Positions 36,124 through 46,060 of a DNA stretch of 64,000 nt are shown here, in pieces. Position 1 is the first letter of the stretch. Each line of letters starts with the position of its first letter. Under the pieces are notes generated by a model. That model had not been told where the DNA came from and searched no databases. It was given only the letters and a program-made list of their open reading frames with translations. This DNA comes from Sandaracinobacteroides hominis (lineage in GTDB: Bacteria > Pseudomonadota > Alphaproteobacteria > Sphingomonadales > Sphingomonadaceae), in the NCBI RefSeq assembly GCF_016464365.1, contig NZ_JADCUC010000003.1, forward strand, positions 1 through 64,000, in the 5' to 3' direction. Both the position numbers and the translations under genes were made by a program.

Positions 36124-37556
36124 TGCGCCAGCCCCTTCACGATCTCGTCGGTCATTTTCTTGGCATCGCCAAGCAACATCATCGTGTTGTCCATGTAGAA
36201 CACATCATTGTCGACCCCGGCATAGCCGACGCCGCCCATCGAGCGCTTCACGAACAAGACCGTCTTTGCCTTCCAGACCTCCAGCACGGGCATGCCGTAG
36301 ATGGGGCTGGATTTGTCGGTTTGTGCGGCCGGGTTGGTGACGTCGTTGGCGCCGATCACGAACGCTACATCGGCCTGCGCGAACTCGCTGTTGATGTCCT
36401 CCAGCTCGAAAACCTCGTCATACGGCACATTGGCTTCGGCCAGCAGCACGTTCATGTGCCCCGGCATCCGCCCGGCGACGGGATGGATGGCGTATTTCAC
36501 CTCCACCCCTTCCTTTTTCAGGACGTCGCCCATTTCGCGCAATGTGTGCTGCGCCTGCGATACCGCCATGCCATAGCCGGGGACGATGATGACCTTCTCG
36601 GCATTCTTCAGGATGAAGGCGGCGTCGTCGGCACTGCCGCGTTTCCACGGGCGGTCCGTCTTTGCAGCCGGCCCGGCGGAAGCCTCGGCGCCGAAGCCGC
36701 CGGCGATCACCGAAATGAAGCTGCGGTTCATCGCCTTGCACATGATGTAGGAGAGAATCGCGCCCGAGGAGCCGACCAGCGCCCCGGTAATGATCATCGC
36801 CGTGTTCTGCAGCGTGAAGCCCATCGCCGCCGCCGCCCAGCCGGAATAGCTGTTCAGCATGGAGACGACGACCGGCATGTCGGCCCCGCCAATGGGGATG
36901 ATCAGCAGGAAGCCGATGGCAAAGCTGAGGATCAGGATCGCCCAGAACAGCTCCGGCGTTTCGCGCCCGAAGATCGCCACCAGGACCAGGATGCCGGCCA
37001 GCACGCCGAGGTTCAGGATATGCCGGCCCGGCAGCAGGATCGGCGCGCCCGACATGTTGCCGTTCAGCTTCAGGAAGGCGATGACCGAGCCGGAGAAGGT
37101 GATCGCCCCGATGGCGACGCCCAGGCCCAGCTCGATGCGGCTGCCCTTGAAGATCTGGCCCGTGGTGTCGAGGATACCGAAGGCTTCCGGGTTCAGATAA
37201 GCGGCCACCCCCACCAGCACGGCGGCGAGGCCGACCAGCGAGTGGAAGGCCGCGACCAGCTGCGGCATCGCTGTCATGGCGATCCGTTGGGCCACGATAT
37301 AGCCGATGGCCCCGCCGATCGCGATGGCGATGCCGATTTCGGCAATGTTCGCAAGGCTGTGCGTGACGATCGTGGTGATGACCGCGATCAGCATCCCGAT
37401 CATGCCGAAACGATTGCCCGCGCGGCTGGATTCGGGGCTGGAAAGCCCGCGCAGCGCCAGAATGAAAAGCACCCCGGAGACGAGGTAGGCGAGCATCGCC
37501 CAGGCGGGCGCAGCCGCCAGATGCCCGACTACGGGCGTGGAGCTTACGTGTTCCAT
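36120..37556 (-). CDS. pntB: NAD(P) transhydrogenase subunit beta
   Basis: A 478-residue subunit of the proton-pumping transhydrogenase, which reduces NADP with NADH using the proton gradient. About nine membrane helices (domain II) fill the first 290 residues, including GGADMPVVVSMLNSYSGWAA near 235. The NADP-binding domain III follows, with VIIVPGYGMAVSQAQH near 325 and VAFVIGANDVTNPAA near 405. ATG 37556 overlaps the stop of pntAB by one base. The stop codon lies in a CTAGGACGTGAAC repeat. Confidence 0.95.
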   Translation of the reverse strand: MEHVSSTPVVGHLAAAPAWAMLAYLVSGVLFILALRGLSSPESSRAGNRFGMIGMLIAVITTIVTHSLANIAEIGIAIAIGGAIGYIVAQRIAMTAMPQLVAAFHSLVGLAAVLVGVAAYLNPEAFGILDTTGQIFKGSRIELGLGVAIGAITFSGSVIAFLKLNGNMSGAPILLPGRHILNLGVLAGILVLVAIFGRETPELFWAILILSFAIGFLLIIPIGGADMPVVVSMLNSYSGWAAAAMGFTLQNTAMIITGALVGSSGAILSYIMCKAMNRSFISVIAGGFGAEASAGPAAKTDRPWKRGSADDAAFILKNAEKVIIVPGYGMAVSQAQHTLREMGDVLKKEGVEVKYAIHPVAGRMPGHMNVLLAEANVPYDEVFELEDINSEFAQADVAFVIGANDVTNPAAQTDKSSPIYGMPVLEVWKAKTVLFVKRSMGGVGYAGVDNDVFYMDNTMMLLGDAKKMTDEIVKGLAH

Positions 37557-37843
37557 CAGCCCTTCTTTTCCTTCTTCTTGTACATCGCGAGCATGCGCTC
37601 GGTGACGGCAAAGCCGCCGAAGATGTTCACGCTGGCGAGCACCACTGCAGCCAGACCCAGCCATTTCGCTGCCGGACTGCCCGAGGCAGCGGCGGCGATC
37701 AGCGCGCCGACAATGATGACGGAGGAGATGGCGTTGGTGACGGCCATCAGTGGCGTATGCAGCGCCGGCGTGACCGACCAGACAACGTAATAGCCCACGA
37801 AGCAGGCCAGCACGAAGATCGACAGGATGGCGATAAAGTCCAT
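37556..37843 (-). CDS. pntAB: NAD(P) transhydrogenase subunit alpha part 2
   Basis: A 95-residue membrane piece (domain II part) of the alpha subunit, encoded separately as in most alphaproteobacteria. Three to four membrane helices are present: FIAILSIFVLACFVGYYVVW, the SSVIIVGALIAAA stretch and LGLAAVVLASVNIFGGFAV. The tail MYKKKEKKG is basic. It lies 10 bp after pntAA and overlaps pntB by one base, giving an operon pntAA-pntAB-pntB. Confidence 0.93.
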   Translation of the reverse strand: MDFIAILSIFVLACFVGYYVVWSVTPALHTPLMAVTNAISSVIIVGALIAAAASGSPAAKWLGLAAVVLASVNIFGGFAVTERMLAMYKKKEKKG

Positions 37844-37853
37844 TTGTGCCTCC

Positions 37854-38975
37854 TCAGGCCTGCAGGTTCGGGTGGACGATCGCGCCGCCGCCCGTCACGC
37901 GGATCGCCTTCACGATCTCGTCGTCTTCGGGAAGAAGCAGCTTCTTCGCGTCCTTGTCCCAGAAGGTGGTCACGAAGGTCAGCAGATTGCGGGCGAACAG
38001 GGCGCTCGAATCGGTCGCCAGTCGGCTGGGATAGTTGCGATGGCCGATAATGGTGACGCCGCCATCCGTCACAACGCTTTCGCCTGCGGCCGAACCCTCG
38101 ACGTTGCCGCCCTGCTCCACCGCCAGGTCGACGATGACGCTGCCGGGCTTCATCGTTGCCACTTGGGCGGCCGTCACCAGCCGCGGTGCGGGGCGCCCCG
38201 GGATCAGCGCCGTGGTGATGACGATATCCTGTTTGGCTATCGTCTCGCTGACCAGCGCTGCCTGCTTCGCCTTGTAGGCGTCGCTCATTTCCCTGGCATA
38301 TCCGCCTGCCGTCTCGGCGGCCTTGGTTTCCTCATCTTCGATGAAGACCGGCTTGCCGCCCAGCGACAGGATCTGCTCCTTGGTCGCCAGCCGCACATCC
38401 GTTGCGGAGACCACTGCCCCCAGTCGCCTTGCGGTGGCGATCGCCTGCAGCCCGGCCACGCCGACGCCCATCACGAAAGCCCGTGCAGCCGAAATCGTGC
38501 CCGCCGCCGTCATCATCATCGGGAAGGCTCGACCATAGGCCTCGGCGGCATCGATCACCGCCTTGTAGCCGGCGAGATTGGCCTGGCTCGACAGGATGTC
38601 CATCGATTGCGCGCGGGTGATGCGCGGCATGAACTCCATCGCCAGCGCCTCGACGCCAGCCGCCGCATAGGCCGCGAGCTTGTCCTTCGACTGGTAGGGG
38701 TTCAGGCTCGCCGCCAGAAGCGCGCCCTTGGGAAGTCCGTTTGCGTCGGGGCCCTGGATGGCCAGCACCAACCCGGCGCCTTCCAGCACATTCTTGCGGG
38801 AACCGATGCTCGCGCCGGCATCCGAAAAGGCGGAATCGGAAATCCGTGCGCCGGCGCCGGCGCCGGCTTCAACGGCCACGCTGGCTCCCAGCGCGATAAG
38901 CTTCTTCACCGTCTCGGGCGTCGCGGCAACCCGCTTCTCCCCGGCCGCGGTCTCGGCCAGAACTGCAATTTTCAT
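37854..38975 (-). CDS. pntAA: NAD(P) transhydrogenase subunit alpha part 1
   Basis: A 373-residue soluble NAD(H)-binding domain I: MKIAVLAETAAGEKRVAATP at the start, MEFMPRITRAQSMDILSSQA near 112, the Rossmann motif AFVMGVGVAGLQAIATARRL near 165 and KPGSVIVDLAVEQGGN near 275. ATG 38975 starts the conserved N-terminus. It is related to alanine dehydrogenase, but the presence of pntAB and pntB settles the assignment. Confidence 0.95.
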   Translation of the reverse strand: MKIAVLAETAAGEKRVAATPETVKKLIALGASVAVEAGAGAGARISDSAFSDAGASIGSRKNVLEGAGLVLAIQGPDANGLPKGALLAASLNPYQSKDKLAAYAAAGVEALAMEFMPRITRAQSMDILSSQANLAGYKAVIDAAEAYGRAFPMMMTAAGTISAARAFVMGVGVAGLQAIATARRLGAVVSATDVRLATKEQILSLGGKPVFIEDEETKAAETAGGYAREMSDAYKAKQAALVSETIAKQDIVITTALIPGRPAPRLVTAAQVATMKPGSVIVDLAVEQGGNVEGSAAGESVVTDGGVTIIGHRNYPSRLATDSSALFARNLLTFVTTFWDKDAKKLLLPEDDEIVKAIRVTGGGAIVHPNLQA

Positions 38976-39020
38976 GTGCGCTCCTGGGCAGGCGCTCCCC
39001 GGCATCGGCCGGGGCAGAAA

Positions 39021-39191
39021 TCAGACGAGGAAGAGTGCCATCCCGATCAGCACGATAACGACAAACAGGATTGCCCATTTCGTCAGGCCGAGGAAGCCGG
39101 TGTAGACCTCGCGATGGTCGCCGTTGGCGGTTTCCCAGCTCACGCCCTGCGTGGTGCCGTGCGGGTCTGCCCCGTGATGCGCTTCAGCCAT
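39021..39191 (-). CDS. aa3-type cytochrome c oxidase subunit IV
   Basis: A 56-residue single-pass membrane protein: MAEAHHGADPHGTTQGVSW, then HREVYTGFLGLTKWAILFVV and a hydrophobic end at LFLV. This matches the small bacterial aa3-oxidase subunit IV (CoxIV-type). The hydrophilic N-terminus is cytoplasmic and one helix spans the membrane. A ribosome site AGGGGAT precedes ATG 39191. It is often found away from the main oxidase genes and next to pnt genes in sphingomonads, as here, 45 bp upstream of pntAA. Confidence 0.85.
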   Translation of the reverse strand: MAEAHHGADPHGTTQGVSWETANGDHREVYTGFLGLTKWAILFVVIVLIGMALFLV

Positions 39192-39314
39192 GATATCCCC
39201 TCATGCAAAAATTTCGGCCAAACATTCTGCGATGCGTTTCGGCTTGCCGACGGCGTGCCGTTCCATCCACGGATTAGCAATGGCAAAACCGCATGGCGAG
39301 AGGAAAGCTGTGCT

Positions 39315-40685
39315 TTACAGCCCTGCCTTTGCCAGCGCCGCCGCCTGCCGCTGCGCTACGGCCGAGACATCGAAATCCGCCATCAGCTCGCGAAACAGGC
39401 GGTGCCAGTTCAGTTCGGCGCCAAGCTGGATGAACACGCCGCCGAGGCCGATCGCAGCGCGATCCATAAACACGAACTCCGCCGGGATTGTCACGGTGCC
39501 CAGCTTCTTCAGCTCGCCATGCACCTTGGCCGCGGTCGCCCGGCCATATTCGCCGGGCTTGCCCTCCAGATCGATCGGCCGCACCCGGTCATCCAGCAGC
39601 GGGCCATAGAGGAAGCGGGCCCACACCAGCAACACGTCGCGGATCTCGGGCGTAAGGCCCTTGAAGCCCCACAGTTCGAAGGCGTGGGCTGCCCGCTCGC
39701 CATCCTCTGCTGCCACCGCGTGATAGAGTTCGTTCACGCCTTCGATGAAGGCGGGCGGGAACACCCGGACGCAGCCGAAATCGAGCAGGTTCACGATTGC
39801 GGAGTCGGCGCTGGCCTCGGCCACGCTGTAGTTGCCCAGATGCGGGTCGCCATGGATGATGCCGAATCGATAGAAGGGCCGATACCAGGCAAGGAACAGC
39901 GCCTCGGCGATGCGGTTGCGCACCTCGGCCGGAGCCTCCTTCCAGTCCAGAAGCCGGCTCCCGTCGAGCCACTGCATCGTCAGCAGGCGCCCGGTCGAAA
40001 GCTCCGGGACCGGTCGCGGCACCCGTACATGCGCATCGCCCTGCAGGATCGAGCGATAGAGCAACAGGTGCTTCAGCTCGCGCGTGTAATCCAGCTCCTC
40101 ACGCAGTCGGGCTGCCAGCTCGTCGCGGATTTTGCTGGTGTTGATCGATCCATCCACCCGCCGGAACAGCGAGAGGATCAGGTCCAGCTGGCCAAGATCG
40201 GCCTCCACCGCCGAACCCATGTCGGGATACTGGAGCTTTACCGCGACCGTTTCGCCGGCCTGCTGGGTGGCCCCGCCGGCTGTGCCGGCAAGCGTAGCCC
40301 TGTGCACCTGGCCCAGCGACGCCGCCGCCACCGCCTCCGGCGAAAAGTCCACGAACTTTTGCCGCCAGTCCGCGCCGAGTTCGCCGGCCATCCGTCGCCG
40401 CACGAAGCCCTGCCCCATCGGCGGCGCATTTGCCTGCAGTTCGGAAAGCTGGCGGGCGAACTCCGGCGGCACGGCATCGGGGATATTGCCCAGTATCTGC
40501 GCCAGCTTCATCAGCGGGCCCTTCAGCTCGCCAAGCACCCGCTTCAGTTCGGCAGCGTTCCTGGGATCGTCCAGCGAGCGTCCACCTGCCCGCGCGACCG
40601 CCGCACCGGCGGCAAAGCCACCCAGGTTCGCACCCACCTTCGCCATGCGGGCAAGGCGGCCGGAGAATGTTGAAGTATCGGCCAT
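39315..40685 (-). CDS. ABC1/UbiB-family atypical kinase
   Basis: A 456-residue protein-kinase-like protein of the UbiB/COQ8 group, usually involved in ubiquinone synthesis or lipid homeostasis. The N-terminal KxGQ-type motif appears as KLAQILGNIPDAVPPEFA near residue 60, with Ala in place of the usual Gly. The Ala-rich nucleotide loop AAASLGQVHRA is near 122, the catalytic HGDPHLGNY near 282 and the metal-binding LLDFGCVRVFP near 302. It lacks the C-terminal membrane helices of UbiB itself and may be soluble or peripheral. Confidence 0.88.
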   Translation of the reverse strand: MADTSTFSGRLARMAKVGANLGGFAAGAAVARAGGRSLDDPRNAAELKRVLGELKGPLMKLAQILGNIPDAVPPEFARQLSELQANAPPMGQGFVRRRMAGELGADWRQKFVDFSPEAVAAASLGQVHRATLAGTAGGATQQAGETVAVKLQYPDMGSAVEADLGQLDLILSLFRRVDGSINTSKIRDELAARLREELDYTRELKHLLLYRSILQGDAHVRVPRPVPELSTGRLLTMQWLDGSRLLDWKEAPAEVRNRIAEALFLAWYRPFYRFGIIHGDPHLGNYSVAEASADSAIVNLLDFGCVRVFPPAFIEGVNELYHAVAAEDGERAAHAFELWGFKGLTPEIRDVLLVWARFLYGPLLDDRVRPIDLEGKPGEYGRATAAKVHGELKKLGTVTIPAEFVFMDRAAIGLGGVFIQLGAELNWHRLFRELMADFDVSAVAQRQAAALAKAGL

Positions 40686-40735
40686 GGTGGCCGTCTCTAG
40701 GCGCTGGCTTGTCCCAGCGCCAGAGCATCGGCCTT

Positions 40736-41149
40736 TCAGTCGTAGTTGAAGCTGGTTACCACGTCATTCCTGGTCGCGCAGCCGAAGGTGCCCTTCCTGG
40801 TCTTGCTCTTGCCCTTGGAGTCGACCGTCGTCAGCTTCACCTTCGCCCGCATCGACGCATAGCCGTCGCTCTTCACGTCGGTATCCTGCACCTTGTCCAG
40901 AGCGACCGTGGCATTCAGCGTCTTGGCCTTGGCCTCGGCCGCATCCATGCAGATCTTGGTGACCCGATCCCGCTTGTCTTCCGGTAGTGGCGGCGGGGCT
41001 GGCATCGCCGGAGCTGCAGGCGTTGCGGTCGCGCCCGGAGCGGCGGGGGCGGCCGGGGCAGTCGGCGGTACCGGCTCGGCAGGAGCGGTCTGCGCGATCG
41101 CGGCAGCGGACAGCCCCATCAGAGCTGCGGCAAGCAAAATCCTTTGCAT
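40736..41149 (-). CDS. Exported Pro/Ala-rich hypothetical protein
   Basis: A 137-residue periplasmic protein: signal peptide MQRILLAAALMGLSAAAIAQ, then about 35 residues of Pro/Ala repeats, then a small globular domain of about 80 residues beginning DKRDRVTKICMDAAEAKAKT. The domain has a cysteine pair (KICMDA and FGCATRNDV) that may form a disulfide. The family is not recognised. GGGGAG precedes ATG 41149, and a plausible promoter lies upstream. Confidence 0.65.
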   Translation of the reverse strand: MQRILLAAALMGLSAAAIAQTAPAEPVPPTAPAAPAAPGATATPAAPAMPAPPPLPEDKRDRVTKICMDAAEAKAKTLNATVALDKVQDTDVKSDGYASMRAKVKLTTVDSKGKSKTRKGTFGCATRNDVVTSFNYD

Positions 41150-41176
41150 GAAATTCTCCCCGTCCTGTGCAACGGC

Positions 41177-41205
41177 ATAACATACCTGCGTCCGCTGGAG
41201 GTCAA
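41177..41205 (-). promoter_or_regulatory. Possible sigma-70 type promoter
   Basis: On the minus strand TTGACC (41200-41205) is followed after 17 bases by TGTTAT (41177-41182), about 30 bases upstream of the exported protein's start codon. The -35 box is close to consensus; the -10 box is weaker. Confidence 0.35.
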
Positions 41206-41249
41206 GCCTGCATCGCAGGCGCCATTGGACAGAATCCGGAGCCAGGAAA

Positions 41250-41278
41250 AAAGGGCGGAGGCACTGCCTCCGCCCTTT
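41250..41278 (-). terminator. Intrinsic terminator of the petABC operon
   Basis: AAAGGGCGGAGGC and GCCTCCGCCCTTT form a 13-bp perfect stem with a three-base loop. Read on the minus strand it is followed by a run of six T, the classic Rho-independent form, 33 bases after the cytochrome c1 stop. Confidence 0.9.
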
Positions 41279-41310
41279 GATTTTCGCACCGGGCTCCGGA
41301 TCTCCGGATC

Positions 41311-42126
41311 CTAGTGTTCGATCCCTGCCCAGACCTTGCGATAGGTCAGGAACGCCAGCAGCGTCAGGATCGACAGGAAGATCACCGTCGCGACGCCCAT
41401 CTGGCGACGCTTTTCCAGCTCCGGCTCGGATGTCCAGCGCAGGAACGTGACAACGTCCTTCGCCATCTGGTCGACAGTGGCGGGCGTGCCGTCGGCATAT
41501 TCCACCTGACCATCGTTCAGCGGCTGCGCCATGGCGATGTTAACGGAGTGGAAATAGGGGTTGAAGTGAAGGCCTTCCGGAACCTCGAGGCCCTTCGGCA
41601 CCGGCTTTCCATAGCCCGTCAGCAGGGAATAGACATAATCCTGCCCCTTCGGGCGGGCCTTGATGATCAGCGACAGATCCGGTGGCAGCGCGTTGTTGTT
41701 CGCAGCGCGGGCAGCCACTTCATTCGGGAAGGGGCTGGGGAAGTGATCCGACGGCAGCGCCGGGCGCGTCGACGGTTCGCCCGTTGCCGGGTCGATCGAA
41801 GGCACTTCCCTGGCCTTGGCCAGCGCCTTCACTTCCGCCTCGGAAAAGCCGAGCGCGGACAGGTTGCGGAAGGCAATGCGCTCCAGCCCGTGGCAGGCCG
41901 AGCAGACCTCCTTGTAGACTTGGAAACCGCGCTGCAGCTGCGCCCGGTCGAAGGTGCCGAACACGCCCATGCCGAGCGGGCCGTCATGCTGCAGTTTCAC
42001 ATGCCGCGGAGGCAGGTGGATTGCCTTGATGGGATCCGGAACCGCCGCCTCGCGGGGCATGAGCGCCCCGACGAGAAGAGCGATCACGAAGACGAGGCCG
42101 GCGGCGAAGCCGAAGAAACGAACCAT
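41311..42126 (-). CDS. petC: Cytochrome c1 of the bc1 complex
   Basis: A 271-residue membrane-anchored c-type cytochrome that passes electrons from the Rieske protein to soluble cytochrome c. An N-terminal signal or membrane segment is followed by the haem site CSACH in VYKEVCSACHGLERIAFRN near residue 75. The methionine-ligand region IAMAQPLNDGQVEY is near 198, and a C-terminal membrane anchor VATVIFLSILTLLAFLTYRK ends the protein. It is 15 bp downstream of petB. Confidence 0.95.
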   Translation of the reverse strand: MVRFFGFAAGLVFVIALLVGALMPREAAVPDPIKAIHLPPRHVKLQHDGPLGMGVFGTFDRAQLQRGFQVYKEVCSACHGLERIAFRNLSALGFSEAEVKALAKAREVPSIDPATGEPSTRPALPSDHFPSPFPNEVAARAANNNALPPDLSLIIKARPKGQDYVYSLLTGYGKPVPKGLEVPEGLHFNPYFHSVNIAMAQPLNDGQVEYADGTPATVDQMAKDVVTFLRWTSEPELEKRRQMGVATVIFLSILTLLAFLTYRKVWAGIEH

Positions 42127-42141
42127 GGCTCTCTAGCCCCC

Positions 42142-43455
42142 TTATTCAGCAACCGTGGGAGCTGCGCCTGCGGGCGCCGCATCCGGGGTGTGTGCCTTCT
42201 TGCCGGCCTTCGCCAGCACGCTTTCGGCGATGCTGTTGGGCAGGGGCAGCGGCTTCTCGAAGAATGAGAGCAGCGGCAGGATGATGAGGAAATGCGCGAA
42301 ATAATAGGCCGAGGCGAACTGGCTAAACCGCACATAGGGCTCTTCGGCGGGCGCGCCGCCCAGATAGCCGAGCACCAGCACGTCCAGCACCAGCAGCCAG
42401 AAGAACCAGCGATAGAGGGGCCGATAGCTGGTCGACTTCACGCGGCTGCTGTCCAGCCAGGGCAGGAAGAACAGCAGCAGGATGGAGGCGAACATCGCGA
42501 TCACACCCCAGAGCTTCGCCGGAATCCACAGGAAGTTCACGGTGAAGGCGCGCAGGATCGCGTAGAAGGGCCAGTAGTACCATTCGGGCACGATATGCGC
42601 CGGCGTCGAAAGCGGGTTGGCCGGGATATAGTTGTCCGGGTGCCCCAGCGCGTTTGGCATGAAGAAGATGAACACCGAGAAGATCAGCAGGTAAACGCAG
42701 ATTCCCACGAAATCCTTCGCGGTGAAATAGGGGTGGAAGGGCAGCGTATCCTGCGGCCCCTGCACATCCACGCCCGTCGGGTTGGTGGAGCCGGGGATGT
42801 GCAGCGCCCAGATCTTCAGAATGACGACACCCAGGATCACGAACGGCAGCAGATAGTGCAGCGAGAAGAAGCGCGTCAGCGTGGCGTTGTCGGGGGCGAA
42901 ACCGCCGACCAGCCAGGTGCGGATCGCTTCACCCACCAGCGGGATGGCCGAGAACAGCGAGGTGATGACCTGCGCCCCCCAGAAGCTCATCTGCCCCCAG
43001 GGAAGCACATAGCCCATGAAGCCCGTTGCCATCATCAGCAGGAAGATGACGACGCCCAGCATCCACACCACTTCGCGCGGGCTCTTGTAGCTTCCGTAGT
43101 AGAGGCCGCGGAAAATGTGGAAGTAGACCACGATGAAGAAGAAGCTCGCACCGTTGGCATGCGCATAGCGCAGCAGCCAGCCGGAGTTCACGTTGCGCAT
43201 GATGTGCTCGACGGAGTTGAACGCCGTCGAGGTATGCGCCGAGAAGTGCATCGCCAGCACCACGCCGGTGATGATCTGCACCATCAGCGCCACGCCGGCC
43301 AGCACGCCGAAATTATACCAGTAATTGATGTTGCGCGGCACCGGATAGCCGGCGCCGACGGCGTTATATATCAGGCGCGGCAGCGGAAGCCGGCTGTCTA
43401 CCCACTGCATCACCGGATGCTGGGGGTTATATTGGTTGGCCCAGGGGAAGCTCAT
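42142..43455 (-). CDS. petB: Cytochrome b of the bc1 complex
   Basis: A 437-residue core subunit with eight or more membrane helices carrying both b haems and the quinol sites. Conserved stretches are [20 protein letters not shown] near 45, [20 protein letters not shown] near 95, [18 protein letters not shown] near 150, the Qo-site motif [14 protein letters not shown] near 300, and a long proline/alanine tail. ATG 43455 lies four bases after the Rieske stop. The operon is petA-petB-petC. Confidence 0.96.
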   Translation of the reverse strand: MSFPWANQYNPQHPVMQWVDSRLPLPRLIYNAVGAGYPVPRNINYWYNFGVLAGVALMVQIITGVVLAMHFSAHTSTAFNSVEHIMRNVNSGWLLRYAHANGASFFFIVVYFHIFRGLYYGSYKSPREVVWMLGVVIFLLMMATGFMGYVLPWGQMSFWGAQVITSLFSAIPLVGEAIRTWLVGGFAPDNATLTRFFSLHYLLPFVILGVVILKIWALHIPGSTNPTGVDVQGPQDTLPFHPYFTAKDFVGICVYLLIFSVFIFFMPNALGHPDNYIPANPLSTPAHIVPEWYYWPFYAILRAFTVNFLWIPAKLWGVIAMFASILLLFFLPWLDSSRVKSTSYRPLYRWFFWLLVLDVLVLGYLGGAPAEEPYVRFSQFASAYYFAHFLIILPLLSFFEKPLPLPNSIAESVLAKAGKKAHTPDAAPAGAAPTVAE

Positions 43456-43459
43456 CGGG

Positions 43460-44032
43460 TCATCCAATCTCGACGAGGGTGGGGGTCTTGAACGCGTAGT
43501 TCGGCACCACGAGGTTCGTCGGCGCCGGGCCGCGACGGATGCGGGCGGCGGTATCATAGTGCGAACCGTGGCAGGGGCAGAAATAGCCGCCATAGTCACC
43601 GCGGTTCTCGCCCTCGGCTGCGCCCAGCGGGATGCAGCCCAGGTGGGTGCAGACGCCCAGTGTGATCAGCCAGTTGGTGTGGCCTTCCTTGGTGCGCTCG
43701 GCCAGCGTCTGCGGATCGCGCAGTTCGGACAGCGGCACCTTGTTGGCCTCGGCCTGCTCGGCTGGCGTCAGGTTGCGGACGAACACCGGCTTCGACTGCC
43801 AGACCGTCTTGATTGCCATGCCCGGCTGGATCGGTGCCAGATCGACCTCCACCGAGGCCATCGCCAGCACGTCGGCAGACGGATTCATCTGGTTGATCAG
43901 CGGCACAGCAACAGCTGCTGCCCCGACACCCGCAAATGCGACTGTCGCCACATAGATGAAATCACGACGGCGGACCCCGTCTTCGCCTTCCGGCGCGCGC
44001 TCCGGCGGGAGAGCTTCAGCTGTGGTTCCCAT
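43460..44032 (-). CDS. petA: Rieske iron-sulfur subunit of the bc1 complex
   Basis: A 190-residue Rieske protein with a twin-arginine type N-terminus ([16 protein letters not shown] near residue 20) that serves as both export signal and membrane anchor. The 2Fe-2S cluster is held by CTHLGC near 128 and CPCHGSHYD near 152. It is the first gene of petABC, whose promoter must lie in the 180-bp gap before the divergent LOG-family gene. Confidence 0.96.
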   Translation of the reverse strand: MGTTAEALPPERAPEGEDGVRRRDFIYVATVAFAGVGAAAVAVPLINQMNPSADVLAMASVEVDLAPIQPGMAIKTVWQSKPVFVRNLTPAEQAEANKVPLSELRDPQTLAERTKEGHTNWLITLGVCTHLGCIPLGAAEGENRGDYGGYFCPCHGSHYDTAARIRRGPAPTNLVVPNYAFKTPTLVEIG

Positions 44033-44212
44033 TCATGGTCCCTGCATTGAAATTTCGCGGCCTTTAGCGCCCGTAATGCAATAACCGCAATGGGCAAATG
44101 TATCGCAGCGGGGCTGGCACAGCTAGTCGGCGCGCTGTTGCAAACCGTTCGCACAAAATTGCGGAAAATTCGATTGCTGGGCGGCCGAAGCCCGGGCGCT
44201 TAAGGAAGCGCG

Positions 44213-44803
44213 ATGGTGACCCATCCTCTCGATTCGCCCGCAACTGCGCCCACGGCGCAGCCGATCCGCAACGTCCTGGTCTTCTGCGGCTCGCGCCTGG
44301 GGCGCGATCCTCGCCATGCGACACAGGCTGCGGAAATCGGCCGTACGCTTGCCTTGCACGGCGTCGGGCTGATCTATGGTGGCGGGGCGCTGGGGCTGAT
44401 GGGCGAAATCGGCCGGGCGGCGATTGCTGCAGGCGGCCATGTGCAGGGCGTGATCCCGCGCTTCCTGAAGGAATGGGAAGTTGCCGAGCCGCTGTGCGAC
44501 GACATGACCGTCACCGACAGCCTGCACGCCCGAAAGGCGCTGATGTTCGACCGCTGCGACGCCATACTCGCCCTGCCCGGCGGCCTCGGGACGCTCGACG
44601 AGTTGATCGAAGTGCTTTCCTGGCGGAATCTTCGCCTGCACGCGAAGCCGGTCTGGCTGCTGGGAGACGGCGATTTCTGGGCGCCGTTCCTCGCCTTGAT
44701 GCGACACAGTGTCGATTCTGGCTTCGCCGGCATCGATACGCTTAGCCACCTGGAAACACTGGATGGCACCGATGCGCTTGCGGCGCTCCTTTCCCGCCCC
44801 TAA
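44213..44803 (+). CDS. LOG-family (TIGR00730) Rossmann protein
   Basis: A 196-residue member of the cytokinin riboside 5'-monophosphate phosphoribohydrolase family. VFCGSRLG near residue 24, the GLIYGGGALGLMGEIG stretch near 53 and the diagnostic ALPGGLGTLDELIEVLSW near 120 are all present. These enzymes release the base from nucleoside monophosphates; in bacteria without cytokinins they may act in purine salvage or stress. It precedes icd by 39 bp on the same strand. Confidence 0.9.
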   Translation: MVTHPLDSPATAPTAQPIRNVLVFCGSRLGRDPRHATQAAEIGRTLALHGVGLIYGGGALGLMGEIGRAAIAAGGHVQGVIPRFLKEWEVAEPLCDDMTVTDSLHARKALMFDRCDAILALPGGLGTLDELIEVLSWRNLRLHAKPVWLLGDGDFWAPFLALMRHSVDSGFAGIDTLSHLETLDGTDALAALLSRP

Positions 44804-44842
44804 GGACTGCCCCGACATTCCATCCGATCAATCCGAGGTAGC

Positions 44843-46060
44843 ATGAGCAAGATCAAGGTGAAGGGCCCCGTCGTCGAGCTTGATGGCGACGAAATGACCC
44901 GCATCATCTGGCAGTGGATTCGCGAAAAGCTGATCCTGCCCTATCTGGACATCGACCTGCGCTATTATGACCTCGGCATCGAGGAGCGCGACCGCACCGA
45001 CGACAAGGTTACCGTCGACGCTGCCAACGCCATCCGAGAATTCGGCGTCGGCGTGAAGTGCGCGACCATCACGCCGGACGAGGCGCGGGTCGAGGAATTC
45101 GGCCTGAAGCGCATGTGGAAATCGCCCAACGGCACCATCCGCAACATCCTGGGCGGCGTCGTCTTCCGCGAACCGATCGTGATTTCCAACGTGCCGCGGC
45201 TGGTTCCGGGCTGGACCGACCCGATCGTCGTTGGCCGCCATGCCTTTGGCGACCAGTACCGCGCCACCGATTTCAAGGTTCCCGGCGCCGGCAAGCTGAC
45301 GATGAAGTGGGTCAGTGAAGACGGCAAGGAAGAGCTGGAACATGAAGTGTTCCAGTTTCCGTCGTCCGGCGTGGCCATGGGCATGTACAACCTGGACGAC
45401 AGCATCCGCGATTTCGCGCGTTCGTGCCTGAACTATGGCATCCTGCGGCAGTGGCCGGTGTATCTGTCGACCAAGAACACCATCCTGAAGGCCTATGATG
45501 GCCGCTTCAAGGATCTGTTCCAGGAAGTCTATGACAAGGACTTCAAGGCGCAGTACCAGAAGCTCGGCATCGTCTATGAGCACCGCCTGATCGACGATCT
45601 TGTGGCCAGCGCTCTCAAGTGGAGCGGCAAGTTCATCTGGGCCTGCAAGAACTATGACGGCGACGTGCAATCCGACATGGTGGCGCAGGGCTTCGGCTCG
45701 CTGGGCCTGATGACGTCGGTGCTGCTGACGCCGGACGGCAAGACCGTGGAGGCAGAGGCCGCCCATGGCACCGTCACGCGCCACTATCGCATGCACCAGC
45801 AGGGCAAGCCCACCAGCACCAACCCGATCGCGTCGATCTTTGCCTGGACAGGTGGCCTGAAGCATCGCGGCAAGCTGGACGGCACGCCGGAAGTCACGAA
45901 GTTCGCGGAAGACCTCGAGCGCATCTGCGTGGAGACGGTCGAGCAGGGCAAGATGACGAAGGACCTGGCGCTGCTGATCGGCCCGGATCAGGCGTGGATG
46001 ACGACGGAAATGTTCTTCCAGGCGATCGTCGACAATCTCGACAAGGAGATGGGCCGCTAA
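44843..46060 (+). CDS. icd: NADP-dependent isocitrate dehydrogenase
   Basis: A 405-residue TCA-cycle enzyme of the eukaryote-like (IDH type II) subfamily, converting isocitrate to 2-oxoglutarate and CO2 with NADPH production. [20 protein letters not shown] at the N-terminus, [20 protein letters not shown] near 94, [20 protein letters not shown] near 270 and [10 protein letters not shown] near 305 are diagnostic. The last codons and stop are duplicated in tandem just downstream, without altering the protein. A strong terminator follows. Confidence 0.96.
   Translation: MSKIKVKGPVVELDGDEMTRIIWQWIREKLILPYLDIDLRYYDLGIEERDRTDDKVTVDAANAIREFGVGVKCATITPDEARVEEFGLKRMWKSPNGTIRNILGGVVFREPIVISNVPRLVPGWTDPIVVGRHAFGDQYRATDFKVPGAGKLTMKWVSEDGKEELEHEVFQFPSSGVAMGMYNLDDSIRDFARSCLNYGILRQWPVYLSTKNTILKAYDGRFKDLFQEVYDKDFKAQYQKLGIVYEHRLIDDLVASALKWSGKFIWACKNYDGDVQSDMVAQGFGSLGLMTSVLLTPDGKTVEAEAAHGTVTRHYRMHQQGKPTSTNPIASIFAWTGGLKHRGKLDGTPEVTKFAEDLERICVETVEQGKMTKDLALLIGPDQAWMTTEMFFQAIVDNLDKEMGR

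Noticed and set aside
36123-37790. 555-codon plus-strand frame opposite pntB
   Set aside because: Asp/Arg/His-rich mirror of membrane-helix codons in pntB.
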